Shown piece by piece: positions 41,798 through 51,313 of a stretch of 64,000 nucleotides of DNA. The notes beneath the pieces are model-generated. The model worked only from the letters and a program-made list of their open reading frames with translations, did not search any database and was not told the origin of the DNA. Each line of letters begins with the position of its first letter. The stretch's first letter is position 1. The stretch is from the NCBI RefSeq assembly GCF_001279775.1, contig NZ_LGDG01000245.1, positions 1 to 64,000 on the forward strand. The letters are read 5' to 3'. Origin of the DNA: Streptomyces sp. MMG1533. Its GTDB lineage: Bacteria; Actinomycetota; Actinomycetes; Streptomycetales; Streptomycetaceae. The position numbers and the translations under genes are program-made.

Positions 41798-43867
41798 TCA
41801 GCTCCCTTCCGGCTCCCCGCAAGGGTCCGGCCCGCCCGCGGTCGGCCCCTTGGCCGGACGCCCTGCCGGGGTGGCCTTCGGGTTCCCGCGACCGCGGCGG
41901 TCGGCTCCCAGACGGGCGTAGTAGTCGATGAGTTCCGGGGCGTCCATCGCGGCGGGATTGACGACCTGCTCGGCGGGCGCGCCCTGGAGGAGGCGCTTCA
42001 CCGGGACTTCGAGCTTCTTGCCGGTGCGGGTGTGGGGGATGGCCGGCACTTCGAGGATCTCGTCGGGAACATGGCGGGGTGAGGCGCCGGTGCGGATCGC
42101 CTCCTTGATCTTCTCGCGCAGGCCGTCGTCCAAGGTCACCCCGGCCGCCGGGACCACGAAGAGAGGCATCCAGTAGCCGCCGTCGGGTTCCTCCGCGCCG
42201 ATGACCAGCGCCTCGGTGATCTCCGGCAGGCGCTCGACGACGTCATGGATGTCGGCGCTGCCGAGGCGTACCCCGTTGCGGTTGAGGGTGGAGTCGGAGC
42301 GGCCGTGGACGATCACCGAGCCGTGCCCGGTCACGGTGACCCGGTCGCCGTGCCGCCACACCCCGGGACAGGACGAGAAGTAGGCGTCCCGGTAACGGCT
42401 GCCGTCGGGGTCGTTCCAGAAGTACAGCGGCATGGACGGCATCGGGCGGGTGACGACGAGCTCGCCGACCTGGTCGACGACCGGGAAGCCCTCGGTGTCG
42501 TACGCGGCCAGGGCGACGCCCAGATGGGGAGCCGACAGTTCGCCCGCCCAGACGGGGGTCGTGGGCGCGCTGCCGGCGAAGCCGGAGACGATGTCGGTGC
42601 CGCCGCTGATGGAGGCGAGCAGGACGCCGTCGCCGACGTGGTCGCGGACCCAGGGGTAGGCGGAGGCGGGCAGGGCGGAGCCGGTGCAGCCGACGACGCG
42701 GATCGAGGACAGGTCGTGCACCGAGGGGGCGATGCCGAACTTGGCCATGCCCAGGAGGTACTGGGGACTGGTGCCGAAGAGCGTGACGCGGTGGCGGGCG
42801 GCCAGTTCCCACAGGATGTCGGGGTGGGCGAGCGGGGCCGGGCTGCCGTCGTAGGTGCACGTGGTGGCGCCGGTCAGCAGCGTCGAGGCGATCAGGTTCC
42901 ACATCATCCAGTGGGTGGTGGTGTACCAGAGGAGGCGGTCGCCGGGGCCGAGGTCGGAGTGCAGGCACAGGGTCTTCAGATGTTCCAGCAGTACGCCGCC
43001 GTGGCCGTGCACGATGCCCTTGGGCAGGCCGGTGGTGCCGGAGGAGAAGATGACCCACAGCGGATGGTCGAACGGCACGGCGGCACAGGCGAGTTCTTCC
43101 GAGCGGGTGGAGGCGTCCTCCCACGGGACGACCGGCGATGGGTACGTTCTCGACGGCCCCGGCAGGCCCACGTGGTCCACCAGCAGCGTCGCCTTCAACG
43201 TCGGCAGCGCGCGGGCCAGTTCGAGGGCGGCGTCGCGACGGTCGTGGGTGGTGCCGTTGAAGAGGTAGCCGTCGGCGGCGATCAGGACGGTGGGTTCGAG
43301 CTGGGCGAACCGGTCGGCGGCCGCCTTGGGGGCGTAGTCCGGCCCGCACACCGACCACACGGCGCCCAGACTCGCGGCGGCGAGGAAGGCGACGATCGCG
43401 TGCGGGATGTTGGGCAGGTAGCCGACGACCCGGTCGCCCTGGCCCACCCCCAGGTCGCGCAGGGTGGCGGCGACGGAAGCCACCTGGGCGCGCAGCCGCT
43501 TCCCGGTCACCTCGTAGCCGGAACCGGTCTCGTCGAGGGCGACGATCGCCACGTCGTCGTCCGCGAGGTTGCGCAGGGCGTGGTGGGTGTAGTTGAGGGT
43601 GGCGCCGGGGAACCAGCGGGCGCCGGGCATCCTCTCCTCGGCCAGCACCTGCTCGTACCGCGTCTCCGCGTCGACGTCGAAGTACTCCCACACCGCGCCC
43701 CAGAAGCCCTCCAGGTCGGAGACCGACCAGTGATGCAGGGCGGCGTAGTCGGCGCCGGCCTCCACACCACGGTGCAGGGACGCCCAGCGGGCGAAGTCCA
43801 CGATGCGGCTGGCGGCCGCCGCCTGCGGATCGGGCGTGAAGAACGGGGCCGGGTACGGCGTGTTCAT
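41798..43867 (-). CDS. aacS: Acetoacetyl-CoA synthetase
   Basis: A 689-residue acetoacetate-CoA ligase. N-terminal HHWSVSDLEGFWGAVWEYFDV, AMP-binding FSSGTTGLPKGIVHGHGG, GGTDIVSGFAGSAPTTPVWAGE (key GGTDIVSGF) and the C-terminal HTRTGKKLEVPVKRLLQG with catalytic Lys. It activates acetoacetate in the cytoplasm. Its ATG overlaps the stop of the flavin hydroxylase gene (ATGA), so it is last in the aromatic-catabolism operon, consistent with acetoacetate being an end product. Confidence 0.92.
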   Translation of the reverse strand: MNTPYPAPFFTPDPQAAAASRIVDFARWASLHRGVEAGADYAALHHWSVSDLEGFWGAVWEYFDVDAETRYEQVLAEERMPGARWFPGATLNYTHHALRNLADDDVAIVALDETGSGYEVTGKRLRAQVASVAATLRDLGVGQGDRVVGYLPNIPHAIVAFLAAASLGAVWSVCGPDYAPKAAADRFAQLEPTVLIAADGYLFNGTTHDRRDAALELARALPTLKATLLVDHVGLPGPSRTYPSPVVPWEDASTRSEELACAAVPFDHPLWVIFSSGTTGLPKGIVHGHGGVLLEHLKTLCLHSDLGPGDRLLWYTTTHWMMWNLIASTLLTGATTCTYDGSPAPLAHPDILWELAARHRVTLFGTSPQYLLGMAKFGIAPSVHDLSSIRVVGCTGSALPASAYPWVRDHVGDGVLLASISGGTDIVSGFAGSAPTTPVWAGELSAPHLGVALAAYDTEGFPVVDQVGELVVTRPMPSMPLYFWNDPDGSRYRDAYFSSCPGVWRHGDRVTVTGHGSVIVHGRSDSTLNRNGVRLGSADIHDVVERLPEITEALVIGAEEPDGGYWMPLFVVPAAGVTLDDGLREKIKEAIRTGASPRHVPDEILEVPAIPHTRTGKKLEVPVKRLLQGAPAEQVVNPAAMDAPELIDYYARLGADRRGRGNPKATPAGRPAKGPTAGGPDPCGEPEGS

Positions 43868-45516
43868 CGCGAGGTGCTCCTCAACAGGCTTTTCTCAACG
43901 GTCCGTCGGGAAGGGACGGGGCTTCGTGTGGTGTGCAGCAGGGATGCCCAGCCGGCCGTACCCGTGAAGTCGGGACCACCGGACGGCACGACGTCCATCA
44001 CGACGCGGTCCGGGCGCAGCAGCACGGCGTCCGCCCGCCCCTGGCGCAGCCACTCGGCGAGACGGCCGTCGTCGCCGAGGCCGGACACGGAGAGGATCCG
44101 GGCACCGAGACCGTCGGCGACCGCCTTCAGGGAGGGCGAGAGCGGTACGACGGTCAGTACGGCGAAGGAGTCGCCGAGCAGTTCGTCGAGGCGGGCGCGC
44201 CGCCCGTCGGCGCTCACCCACGGCTGCGGACAGAAGCCGCCCACGAGACCGCGTCCGCCCGGGCGGAGACGGCGTCGTACGAGCGGCCCCGCGGTCAGCG
44301 CCGGGCTGAGGTCGCGGACGGCCGCCCTGGGCAGGCCGGGGATGCGGACGGCCGCGCTCAGGGCGCCGCGGCGGATGGCGGCGGCGCCGTCCTGACCGCC
44401 GGTCATGGCCCAGCCCATGGCGACCGCGAGCCGGATCACATGGCGGGCGTGGGGCTTGCGTTCGCTCTGATACGTCTCCAACAGGCGCTCGTCCGCACCC
44501 TGTTGGAGGACACGCGCCAGCTTCCAGGTCAGGTTGTAGGCATCGCGCAACCCCGCGCACAGCCCCTGCCCGATGAACGGCGGGGTGAGATGGGCCGCGT
44601 CGCCGAGCAGGAAGACGCGACCCCGGCTCCAGCGGTCGGCGACGCGGGCCCGGAACGTGTACTGCGCCTGGCGCACGACCTCGAAGTCGGCGCCGTGCGC
44701 GAGATCCACCCAGGGCGCGACCAGCTCCCTCAGTCGCTCGTCAGTCAGTTCCGAGTCGTCCCGGAGGCGAAACTCCCAGCGGTAGCGATCCTCGCCGACG
44801 CGCATGAACGTCGCCGGCCGCTGAGGATCACAGATCTGTTCGACGCCTTCCCAGCAGCGGACCGGGAGGCTGGTGCGCACGTCGATGACCGTCCAGCGTT
44901 CCTCGAAACGCAGGTCCTCCCATGCGGCGCCGATGGCGTCGCGGGTGAGGCTGCCCGCGCCGTCGCAGCCGAGGACGGCCTCCGCCCGCAGCAGGTGTTC
45001 GCCCTCGTCGTCGCGGTAGGTCACCCGGACCGGGCCGTCACCGTCCTGCTCGACGCCGACGACGCCGACGACTTCGACGCCGCCGCGCAGCTCGCACTCC
45101 GCGGTGCGGGCCAGAGCGTCGCGCAGCACCCGCTCCAGCTCGGGTTGGTCGAACATGCTGGTCTGCGGGAAGCCGTGCGCCCCCTGCGCGGCACGCGGGA
45201 ACTCCGCCATCACGCGGTGCCGGGCGTCCAGCAGCCGCAGCCCCCGTGCCGGGCGGGCGATCGCGGCGAACTCCTCCTGGACTCCCGCCGCCTGGAGGAT
45301 GCGGCGGACCTCGTCGTCGGTGGCGACGGCGCGCGGAAGGGGGTAGGCGTCGTGGTGGCGTTCGAGGACGACGGTCCTCACACCACGCCGGGCGAGCAGG
45401 AGGGCGGCGGTCACGCCCACGGGCCCGGCTCCGACTATCACCACGGGTACGTGTCCCGGCCCGGGCACGGTCTCCCGTGGCGCGGCGGTCTGGTCGACGG
45501 TCTGGTCGACGGTCAT
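43864..45516 (-). CDS. FAD-dependent aromatic hydroxylase (MhpA-like 3-(3-hydroxyphenyl)propionate hydroxylase type)
   Basis: A 550-residue class A flavoprotein monooxygenase. FAD motif IVGAGPVGVTAALLLARRG near residue 27, DG-like motif CDGAGS, and the GD motif VFLLGDAAHLTPPFIGQGL near residue 300; a thioredoxin-like C-terminal domain follows (FAVLTVVPLSPSLKAVADG). It ortho-hydroxylates a phenolic ring to a catechol using NADH and O2. It lies between the FAH-type hydrolase and acetoacetyl-CoA synthetase genes in one operon. Confidence 0.9.
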   Translation of the reverse strand: MTVDQTVDQTAAPRETVPGPGHVPVVIVGAGPVGVTAALLLARRGVRTVVLERHHDAYPLPRAVATDDEVRRILQAAGVQEEFAAIARPARGLRLLDARHRVMAEFPRAAQGAHGFPQTSMFDQPELERVLRDALARTAECELRGGVEVVGVVGVEQDGDGPVRVTYRDDEGEHLLRAEAVLGCDGAGSLTRDAIGAAWEDLRFEERWTVIDVRTSLPVRCWEGVEQICDPQRPATFMRVGEDRYRWEFRLRDDSELTDERLRELVAPWVDLAHGADFEVVRQAQYTFRARVADRWSRGRVFLLGDAAHLTPPFIGQGLCAGLRDAYNLTWKLARVLQQGADERLLETYQSERKPHARHVIRLAVAMGWAMTGGQDGAAAIRRGALSAAVRIPGLPRAAVRDLSPALTAGPLVRRRLRPGGRGLVGGFCPQPWVSADGRRARLDELLGDSFAVLTVVPLSPSLKAVADGLGARILSVSGLGDDGRLAEWLRQGRADAVLLRPDRVVMDVVPSGGPDFTGTAGWASLLHTTRSPVPSRRTVEKSLLRSTSR

Positions 45517-45549
45517 GTGCGGCTCACTTCCGGTCTCGGTTCCCGTCGG

Positions 45550-46488
45550 TCATGTCGCGTCGGTCACGGGGGTGCGCTGCTCGCCGAGGTGGATGCGCCC
45601 GTCCGGTGTGGCGATGGTGGCGGTCACGAGGTCGCCCTCGTGCAGGTAGTGCGGGTTGCGGGCCTGGCTCTTGAAGAACGCCTTCCACTTCGCGGCGGGC
45701 GGCAGCAGCGAGCCGATCTTCTCGACTGCCTTGGGCGGGGCCTTGAGAGCGGTGCCGCCGGGGGTGCCGGTCAGCAGCAGGTCGCCGGGGTCGAGGGTCT
45801 GGAAGCGGGCGAGCAGCGTGAGCGCCTGCGCCGGGCGGACGATCATGTCGGCGAGGGTGCGGTCCTGACGCAGGTCGCCGTTGACCGACAACTTCAGCCG
45901 CAGGTCGAGGAGATGAGCGAAGTCCTCCGGCTCCAGCAGAGCCAGGTAGGGCCCGGTGGGCGTGAAGGTGGGGTACGACTTGCTCTCGTAGAACTGCGTC
46001 TTCGTCAGCTGCACGTCCCGGGCGCTGACGTCGTTGGTGATCACGAGCCCGGCGACGTACGACGGCAGGTCCCGCTCCTCGACGACGGTGCCGACCGGCA
46101 GGGGCGCGCCCATGACCAGGCCGAGCTCGATCTCGTAGTCCAGGAACCGCACATGGGAAGGCCGGACGACGGCGGCGTGCGGGCCGCTGACCGAGCCGGA
46201 CGCCTTGCGGAAGAAGGCGGGTGGGATGTCGCCGGTGAAGCCCGAATCGCGGGCGTGGCTGCGGTAGTTGACCATCTGGGCCACCACACGACAGGGAGTG
46301 GTGACCGGGGAGAGTGCCACCAGGTCGGCGACAGGGGTGCCGCTCTCGCCGCTCGTGGCGGCTTCCCGGACGGCGTCGCCGTCGGCCAGGAGCTCGGCGG
46401 TGGTGACGGCCTTGGTGTCGATGCGGACGGCGCGCGCCTCGCGCACCACCCACCAGCCGTCGGCTGTACGCAGGATGTTGGTGCTCAT
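45550..46488 (-). CDS. Fumarylacetoacetate hydrolase-family protein
   Basis: A 312-residue FAH-fold hydrolase. Metal-binding acidic motif LDYEIELGLVMG and ITNDVSARDVQ, then GGTALKAPPKA and HYLHEGDLVTATI. In this context it probably hydrolyses the C-C bond of a meta-cleavage product or acts as hydratase/decarboxylase after extradiol ring opening; fumarylpyruvate or fumarylacetoacetate-like substrates are alternatives. GAAGG precedes ATG 46488, 30 bases after the dioxygenase gene stop. Confidence 0.9.
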   Translation of the reverse strand: MSTNILRTADGWWVVREARAVRIDTKAVTTAELLADGDAVREAATSGESGTPVADLVALSPVTTPCRVVAQMVNYRSHARDSGFTGDIPPAFFRKASGSVSGPHAAVVRPSHVRFLDYEIELGLVMGAPLPVGTVVEERDLPSYVAGLVITNDVSARDVQLTKTQFYESKSYPTFTPTGPYLALLEPEDFAHLLDLRLKLSVNGDLRQDRTLADMIVRPAQALTLLARFQTLDPGDLLLTGTPGGTALKAPPKAVEKIGSLLPPAAKWKAFFKSQARNPHYLHEGDLVTATIATPDGRIHLGEQRTPVTDAT

Positions 46489-46518
46489 GTCAGTGCCTTC
46501 ATCAGAGGGTTGGGGGCG

Positions 46519-47637
46519 TCAGGAGTGCGCGGCCTTCAGCAGGCCGAGCAGGCGCGATGGGTCCATCTCGTTGTCGCCGCGCAGGGCTTGGACGACATCG
46601 CGGATCCGTTGCGGGGAGGGGCCGGCGCCGAGGAAGTCGCGGGTGGCCGGGGGACCCCACTGGGCGAGGCCGCTGGTCGACATGGGCGCCCAGCCGGGTT
46701 CGAGGTCGCAGGAGAAGAGGTCGCCGTCGGCGAAGTGCTCCAGCATGAAGCGGTCGGGGTCGCGCCAGTAGTCGAAGAGCTGGCTGCCCTGGATGTGCCG
46801 GCCGATGCCCCAGCTGCGCTGGTAGCCACGCTCGTTCAGGTACTCGCCGCCGGCGGCGAGCGAGTCGAGGTCGGTCACCTGGTAGGCGGAGTGCACGTAG
46901 CCGTTGCCGGGGCCCAGGTGCATGGCCAGGGTGTGGTGGTCGACCGCCAGGCTGCCCTGGTCGCAGCGGATGAACGCCATGGTCGGACCGCGCTCGCGCC
47001 GGCCGTCCAGGAACAGGAAGTCGGACACGATCATGCCGAGGGTGTCCAGGTACCAGTCCAGGGCGCGGGCGAACACCCGTGTCTCCAGGACGACATGGCC
47101 CAGCCGCTGGATCCGGGACGGTTCCCGCGGCGGGCGCTGCGTGACATTCGTACGACGGCGGTCCGTGCCGAAGTTGAGCAGCAGCGGCTGCTGCTCGGGC
47201 AGCGCCGGCAGTTTCTCGCCGCAGTGCACCACGCGCACGGGGAAGCCGGACGGGTCGAGCAGGTTCACGACCCTGCCGCCGCCCGGGACGTCCGCGTCCC
47301 GTACGTCCGTCCCCGTCGCCCGTGCGAGCCGGTCCAGGTCGGCCCGCACGGCGGCACGGAACGCCGGGCCGATGAACCGTGAGGTGCGCCCCCGCCGGAT
47401 CACCATGCACGGCGAGCCGGCGAAGGAGCCCCGCAGCCACAGCTCCCGCTCGGTCCGGGCGGCGATGCCGAACCCGAAGTCACGTGCGAAGACCTCGGCC
47501 CGGTCCAGGTCGGGCTTCTCGAACTCCAGCCACGCCAGGTCGGCGACCTTGATCACCGGATTGCGAGCGCGCCCGGGGTGCTCGCCCCGCAGGGCGCCCC
47601 GCTCGCTGTGCAGGCCCTGATGAGCCGTCTTGGACAT
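46519..47637 (-). CDS. Extradiol (catechol 2,3-) dioxygenase, VOC superfamily
   Basis: A 372-residue two-domain type I extradiol dioxygenase. The first VOC domain (DLAWLEFEKPDLDRAEVFARDFGF) is non-catalytic; the second has the Fe(II) ligands in LGHVVLET, DHHTLAMHL and FMLEHFADGD. It opens a catechol ring beside the two hydroxyls. GGAGG lies five bases before ATG 47637. First gene of the operon; the divergent TetR gene and palindromic sites lie just upstream. Confidence 0.92.
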   Translation of the reverse strand: MSKTAHQGLHSERGALRGEHPGRARNPVIKVADLAWLEFEKPDLDRAEVFARDFGFGIAARTERELWLRGSFAGSPCMVIRRGRTSRFIGPAFRAAVRADLDRLARATGTDVRDADVPGGGRVVNLLDPSGFPVRVVHCGEKLPALPEQQPLLLNFGTDRRRTNVTQRPPREPSRIQRLGHVVLETRVFARALDWYLDTLGMIVSDFLFLDGRRERGPTMAFIRCDQGSLAVDHHTLAMHLGPGNGYVHSAYQVTDLDSLAAGGEYLNERGYQRSWGIGRHIQGSQLFDYWRDPDRFMLEHFADGDLFSCDLEPGWAPMSTSGLAQWGPPATRDFLGAGPSPQRIRDVVQALRGDNEMDPSRLLGLLKAAHS

Positions 47638-47662
47638 GACGTCCTCCAAGCAACGTTGCCAC

Positions 47663-47677
47663 GATGAGGAAATCATC
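47663..47677. promoter_or_regulatory. Operator candidate, dioxygenase-proximal site
   Basis: GATGAGGAAATCATC: inverted GATGA/TCATC arms with a five-base centre, 26 bases before the dioxygenase start. It shares arms with the site at 47720. Confidence 0.5.
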
Positions 47678-47719
47678 AGCTTTGAGTTTTCGATCGTCAA
47701 TATCTGGAGCCCAGTGAGA

Positions 47720-47733
47720 TGATGAACTCATCA
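47720..47733. promoter_or_regulatory. Operator candidate, TetR-proximal site
   Basis: TGATGAACTCATCA: perfect six-base arms around AC, 40 bases before the TetR start. With the related site at 47663 it makes a two-site divergent control region for TetR and the meta-cleavage operon. Confidence 0.6.
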
Positions 47734-47772
47734 GAACTGTGGCACTGGGTTCCCGTTGTTAGACTCGCGCGT

Positions 47773-48408
47773 ATGCCGACGTCAGCCCCGCCCCGCAACC
47801 GATTCGAACGGCGTCGCGCCGAGACCCGTCAGGCGCTCGTCCGCGCCGCCCGGCAGATCCTCGCCGAGACCGGGGACACCAGCGCCAGCATCCAGGCGAT
47901 CGCCGAGCGCGCGGATGTCGGCTTCGGCTCCTTCTACAACCACTTCGACTCCAAGGCGGAGCTGTTCGACGCGGCGGTGAGGGACGCGCTCGAAGAGCTC
48001 GGTCAGGCCTTCGACGAGCACCTGGAGGGCATCGACGACCCCGCAGAACTCGTCGCGGCGGGCTTCCGGCTCAGCGCGCGCCTGGCCGACTCCCGGCCCG
48101 AGCTGATGCAGGTGCTGCGCCACCGCGGACTCGGTCACATCCACGCCGACTCGGGTCTGGCCCCGCGTGCTCTGCGCGACCTGGAGGTCGGCGTCGCCTC
48201 CGGCCGTTTCACCGTCGCCGAACCGACCGTCGCGCTGAGCGCCCTGGGTGGCTCCCTGCTGGCACTGGTGGAGCTGCGCTTCGCCCGGCCGGAACTCGAC
48301 GGGGACGAGGCCGCGTCCAACCTCGCCGAGATGCTGTTGCGCATGCTGGGCGTCCCTGCGGACGACGCCCGCGAAGTCGCCCGTCGCGCGCTGCCCGACC
48401 TTGACTGA
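47773..48408 (+). CDS. TetR-family regulator of the aromatic meta-cleavage operon
   Basis: A 211-residue TetR regulator. Helix-turn-helix: ALVRAARQILAETGDTSASIQAIAERADVGFGSFYNHFDSK in residues about 17-58 (key GFGSFYNHF); the rest is a helical ligand domain. Divergent from the dioxygenase gene with two palindromes between, so it probably represses that operon until the aromatic substrate is present. ATG 47773 is chosen from the domain start; no strong ribosome site is seen, so the mRNA may be nearly leaderless. A degenerate aldehyde dehydrogenase fragment follows directly. Confidence 0.88.
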   Translation: MPTSAPPRNRFERRRAETRQALVRAARQILAETGDTSASIQAIAERADVGFGSFYNHFDSKAELFDAAVRDALEELGQAFDEHLEGIDDPAELVAAGFRLSARLADSRPELMQVLRHRGLGHIHADSGLAPRALRDLEVGVASGRFTVAEPTVALSALGGSLLALVELRFARPELDGDEAASNLAEMLLRMLGVPADDAREVARRALPDLD

Positions 48409-48437
48409 AGAGGGGCGGCCCACCGCGCCGAAGCCCG

Positions 48438-48818
<381 letters not shown>

Positions 48819-48846
48819 ACCGACGAGCCGTCACGAAGGATCGAGG

Positions 48847-50058
48847 CTAGAGCCAGTCCCGCCGCTTGAAAATCACGTACAAGCTGACGCAGACAACCCC
48901 CATCAAGCCGATCGCGAAGGGGTATCCGAGGTTCCAGCCAAGCTCGGGCATGTGCTCGAAGTTCATGCCGTAAATGGTTCCTACGAGTGTGGGAGCGAAG
49001 AGAATGGCGGCCCACGACGAGATCTTCTTGATCTCCTCGTTCTGCTCGAACCCCGCTTCCGCCAACGCCCGCATCTCCGCGTTCTGCTGCTGGGTCACGA
49101 GGGTGGCGTTGACGGTGAGGATGTCGGCGAGGGCCTGGCGGAAGCCGTCCACGCGTTCGCTGGTGTGGGTGACGTGGTCGGCGACGTCGCGGAGATAGCG
49201 CTGGAGTTCCTCGTCGGTGCCGTACTTGGTGAAGCCGGCCATGAGGCTGTGCAGCATGCCGACGAGGGGGCGGGTGGCGCGCTGGAACTCGACCATTTCA
49301 CGGGAGAGTTCGTAGATACGGCGGGAGACCTCGGGGTCGCCGCGGAAGACCTCGGTCTCGATCTCGTCGATGTCGATCTGGACACCGGCGACCACGGGCA
49401 GATAACCGTCGACGACCGCGTCGAGGATGGCGTAGAGGACGGCCTCGGGGCCCAGCCCCAGCAGCTCCGGGGACTCCTCCATGCGGTGGCGGACGGCCGA
49501 CAGGTCGGGGGCGGCGCCGTGCCGGACCGTGATCACGAAGTCCCGGCCCAGGAAGACGTGCAGTTCGCCGAAGTCGACCTCCTCGGGGGCGTCGAGGTAG
49601 CGGGCGGCGCGCAGGACGACGAAGAGTGTGTCGCCGTAGCGCTCCAGCTTCGGGCGTTGATGGGCCTCCATCGCGTCCTCGACCGCGAGGGGATGCAGGT
49701 CGAACTCCGCGGCCAGGGTGAGGAGTTCACTCTCGGTGGGGCGGGCGAGACCGATCCACGCCATGCCGGACGGCTGTTCGCGCAGTTCGCGGAAGGTGTC
49801 GGCGAGGGTGGCGGGGGAGGAGACGCGCACGCCGTCCCGGTACAGGGCCGCCTGGACGATGCTCGCCGGTTCCGGTTCCGGGTCGGGTGAACCGGCGGGG
49901 GACGCCGGCCGTTTGTCCGACGGGGCGGGCGGCGGGGTCGGGGCGCGTCGCCAGGCGGACTTCCTGGGGTCTCCGGGGTCTCCGGGGTTCTTGGGATTCC
50001 TGGAGTTCTTGGAGTTCTTGGAGTTCTTGGAGGCCGGACGGTCGCGTCGCTCGGGCAT
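48847..50058 (-). CDS. corA: CorA-family magnesium/cobalt transporter
   Basis: A 403-residue CorA channel protein. Long soluble N-terminal part, helical stalk, and two C-terminal membrane helices: the first ends with the signature YGMNFEHMPEL, the second is YPFAIGLMGVVCVSLYVIF. It mediates Mg2+ (or Ni/Co) passage as a pentamer in the cytoplasmic membrane. Compared with typical CorA (~330 residues) it has an N-terminal extension of about 60 residues that is low-complexity (repeats of Lys-Asn-Ser, Pro-Gly-Asp and a Pro-rich run). ATG 50058 with GAGAGG upstream. Confidence 0.9.
   Translation of the reverse strand: MPERRDRPASKNSKNSKNSRNPKNPGDPGDPRKSAWRRAPTPPPAPSDKRPASPAGSPDPEPEPASIVQAALYRDGVRVSSPATLADTFRELREQPSGMAWIGLARPTESELLTLAAEFDLHPLAVEDAMEAHQRPKLERYGDTLFVVLRAARYLDAPEEVDFGELHVFLGRDFVITVRHGAAPDLSAVRHRMEESPELLGLGPEAVLYAILDAVVDGYLPVVAGVQIDIDEIETEVFRGDPEVSRRIYELSREMVEFQRATRPLVGMLHSLMAGFTKYGTDEELQRYLRDVADHVTHTSERVDGFRQALADILTVNATLVTQQQNAEMRALAEAGFEQNEEIKKISSWAAILFAPTLVGTIYGMNFEHMPELGWNLGYPFAIGLMGVVCVSLYVIFKRRDWL
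49966..50028. repeat. Nine-base minisatellite in the corA N-terminal coding region
   Basis: Seven imperfect 9-base units: GGGGTCTCC twice, GGGGTTCTT, GGGATTCCT, then GGAGTTCTT three times. On the coding strand they give tripeptide repeats, (Lys-Asn-Ser) at the N-terminal side and (Pro-Gly-Asp) after. Units keep the frame whatever their number. Confidence 0.85.
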
Positions 50059-50175
50059 CGCGGCTGCCTCTCGGGTCGAGCCAACGTCTGCGTGATCACG
50101 GAGCAGGATATACGGGGCATAGGGCATCGGCCTCGCGGACAGAAGGTGTCCGCAAGCCCCGCTAGCGTACGAAGC

Positions 50176-51285
50176 ATGACGAAGACGACGACCGCGACGG
50201 CCCCCGTGCTCGGCAACCGCGCCCTCAACCGCGCCACCCTGGACCGGCAGCTGCTCCTGCGCCCCGCGTCGTTGTCCGCCGAGGCGGCCGTCGCGCACCT
50301 CCTCGGCCTCCAGGCGCAGAACGTCAAGCCGCCGTACTACGCGCTCGCCGCCCGCCTCGACGGATTCACCCCCGGGGAGCTGTCCGGGCTGATGGCCGAG
50401 CGCGAGGTCGTCCGAATCGTCAGCATGCGCTCGACCATCCACACCCACACCGCCGACGACTGCCTCACCCTGCGGCCGCTGGTACAGCCCGCCAGGGACC
50501 GCGAACTCACCGCCTTCCGCAAGGGACTTCAGGGCGTCGACCTCGACCGCCTGGCCGCCCTCGCCCGCGAGCTCGTGGAGACCGAGCCACGGACCATGAA
50601 GCAGTTGCGCGAGGCCCTTCTCGTCGAGTGGCCGGACGCCGACCCCCAGGCCCTCGCGATCGCCGCCCGCTGCAAACTCCCGCTGGTCCAGGTCACCCCG
50701 CGCGGACTGTGGGGCAGAAGCGGCCAGGTCGCCCTCACCACCGCCGAGCACTGGCTGGGCCGGCCCGCCGAGCCCGCTCCCGCCCCCGACGCCACCGTGC
50801 TGCGCTATCTCGCGGCCTTCGGCCCCGCCTCCGTCAAGGACATGCAGACCTGGGCCGGCCTGACCAGACTGCGCGACGCCTTCGAACGGCTCCGCCCGAG
50901 CCTCGTCACCTTCCGCGACGAGAACGGCGTCGAACTCTTCGACCTCCCGGACGCGCCCCGCCCCGACGCGGACACCCCCGCCCCGCCGCGCTTCCTGCCC
51001 GAGTTCGACAACCTCCTGCTCTCCCACGCCGACCGCACCCGGGTCGTGCCGCCCGAGTACTGGGGCCGAACCTGGCAGGGCAACCAGGCCCACTGCACGC
51101 TCCTCGTCGACGGCTTCCTGGCGGGGCTGTGGAAGCTGGCGGCCGACGCCCTCGTCGTCGAGCCGTTCGGCAGGCTCACCAAGGCCCAGCGGGACGAGGT
51201 GCGCACGGAGGGGGAGCGGATGCTGACGCTGATGCACCCCGAGTCGTCGTACGACATCCGGTTCGGGACCGTCGTACGGCAGTGA
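50176..51285 (+). CDS. Winged-helix DNA-binding domain protein (HTH_42/YcaQ-like family)
   Basis: A 369-residue protein of the HTH_42 family (related to YcaQ/AlkX-type DNA glycosylase-like proteins). Landmarks: GLQAQNVKPPYYALAARLDGF near residue 44, VRIVSMRSTIHTHTADD, PEFDNLLLSHADRTRVVP (residues about 277-295) and DGFLAGLWKL. Several family members unhook interstrand DNA crosslinks; this subgroup is uncharacterised, and the QxQ-type motif of the crosslink enzymes (here LQAQN) is present in part. ATG 50176. It stands alone between divergent corA and convergent lysE-like genes. Confidence 0.82.
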   Translation: MTKTTTATAPVLGNRALNRATLDRQLLLRPASLSAEAAVAHLLGLQAQNVKPPYYALAARLDGFTPGELSGLMAEREVVRIVSMRSTIHTHTADDCLTLRPLVQPARDRELTAFRKGLQGVDLDRLAALARELVETEPRTMKQLREALLVEWPDADPQALAIAARCKLPLVQVTPRGLWGRSGQVALTTAEHWLGRPAEPAPAPDATVLRYLAAFGPASVKDMQTWAGLTRLRDAFERLRPSLVTFRDENGVELFDLPDAPRPDADTPAPPRFLPEFDNLLLSHADRTRVVPPEYWGRTWQGNQAHCTLLVDGFLAGLWKLAADALVVEPFGRLTKAQRDEVRTEGERMLTLMHPESSYDIRFGTVVRQ

Positions 51286-51313
51286 GGGGCAGCGGCGAAG
51301 GACCGGCCTGGTC

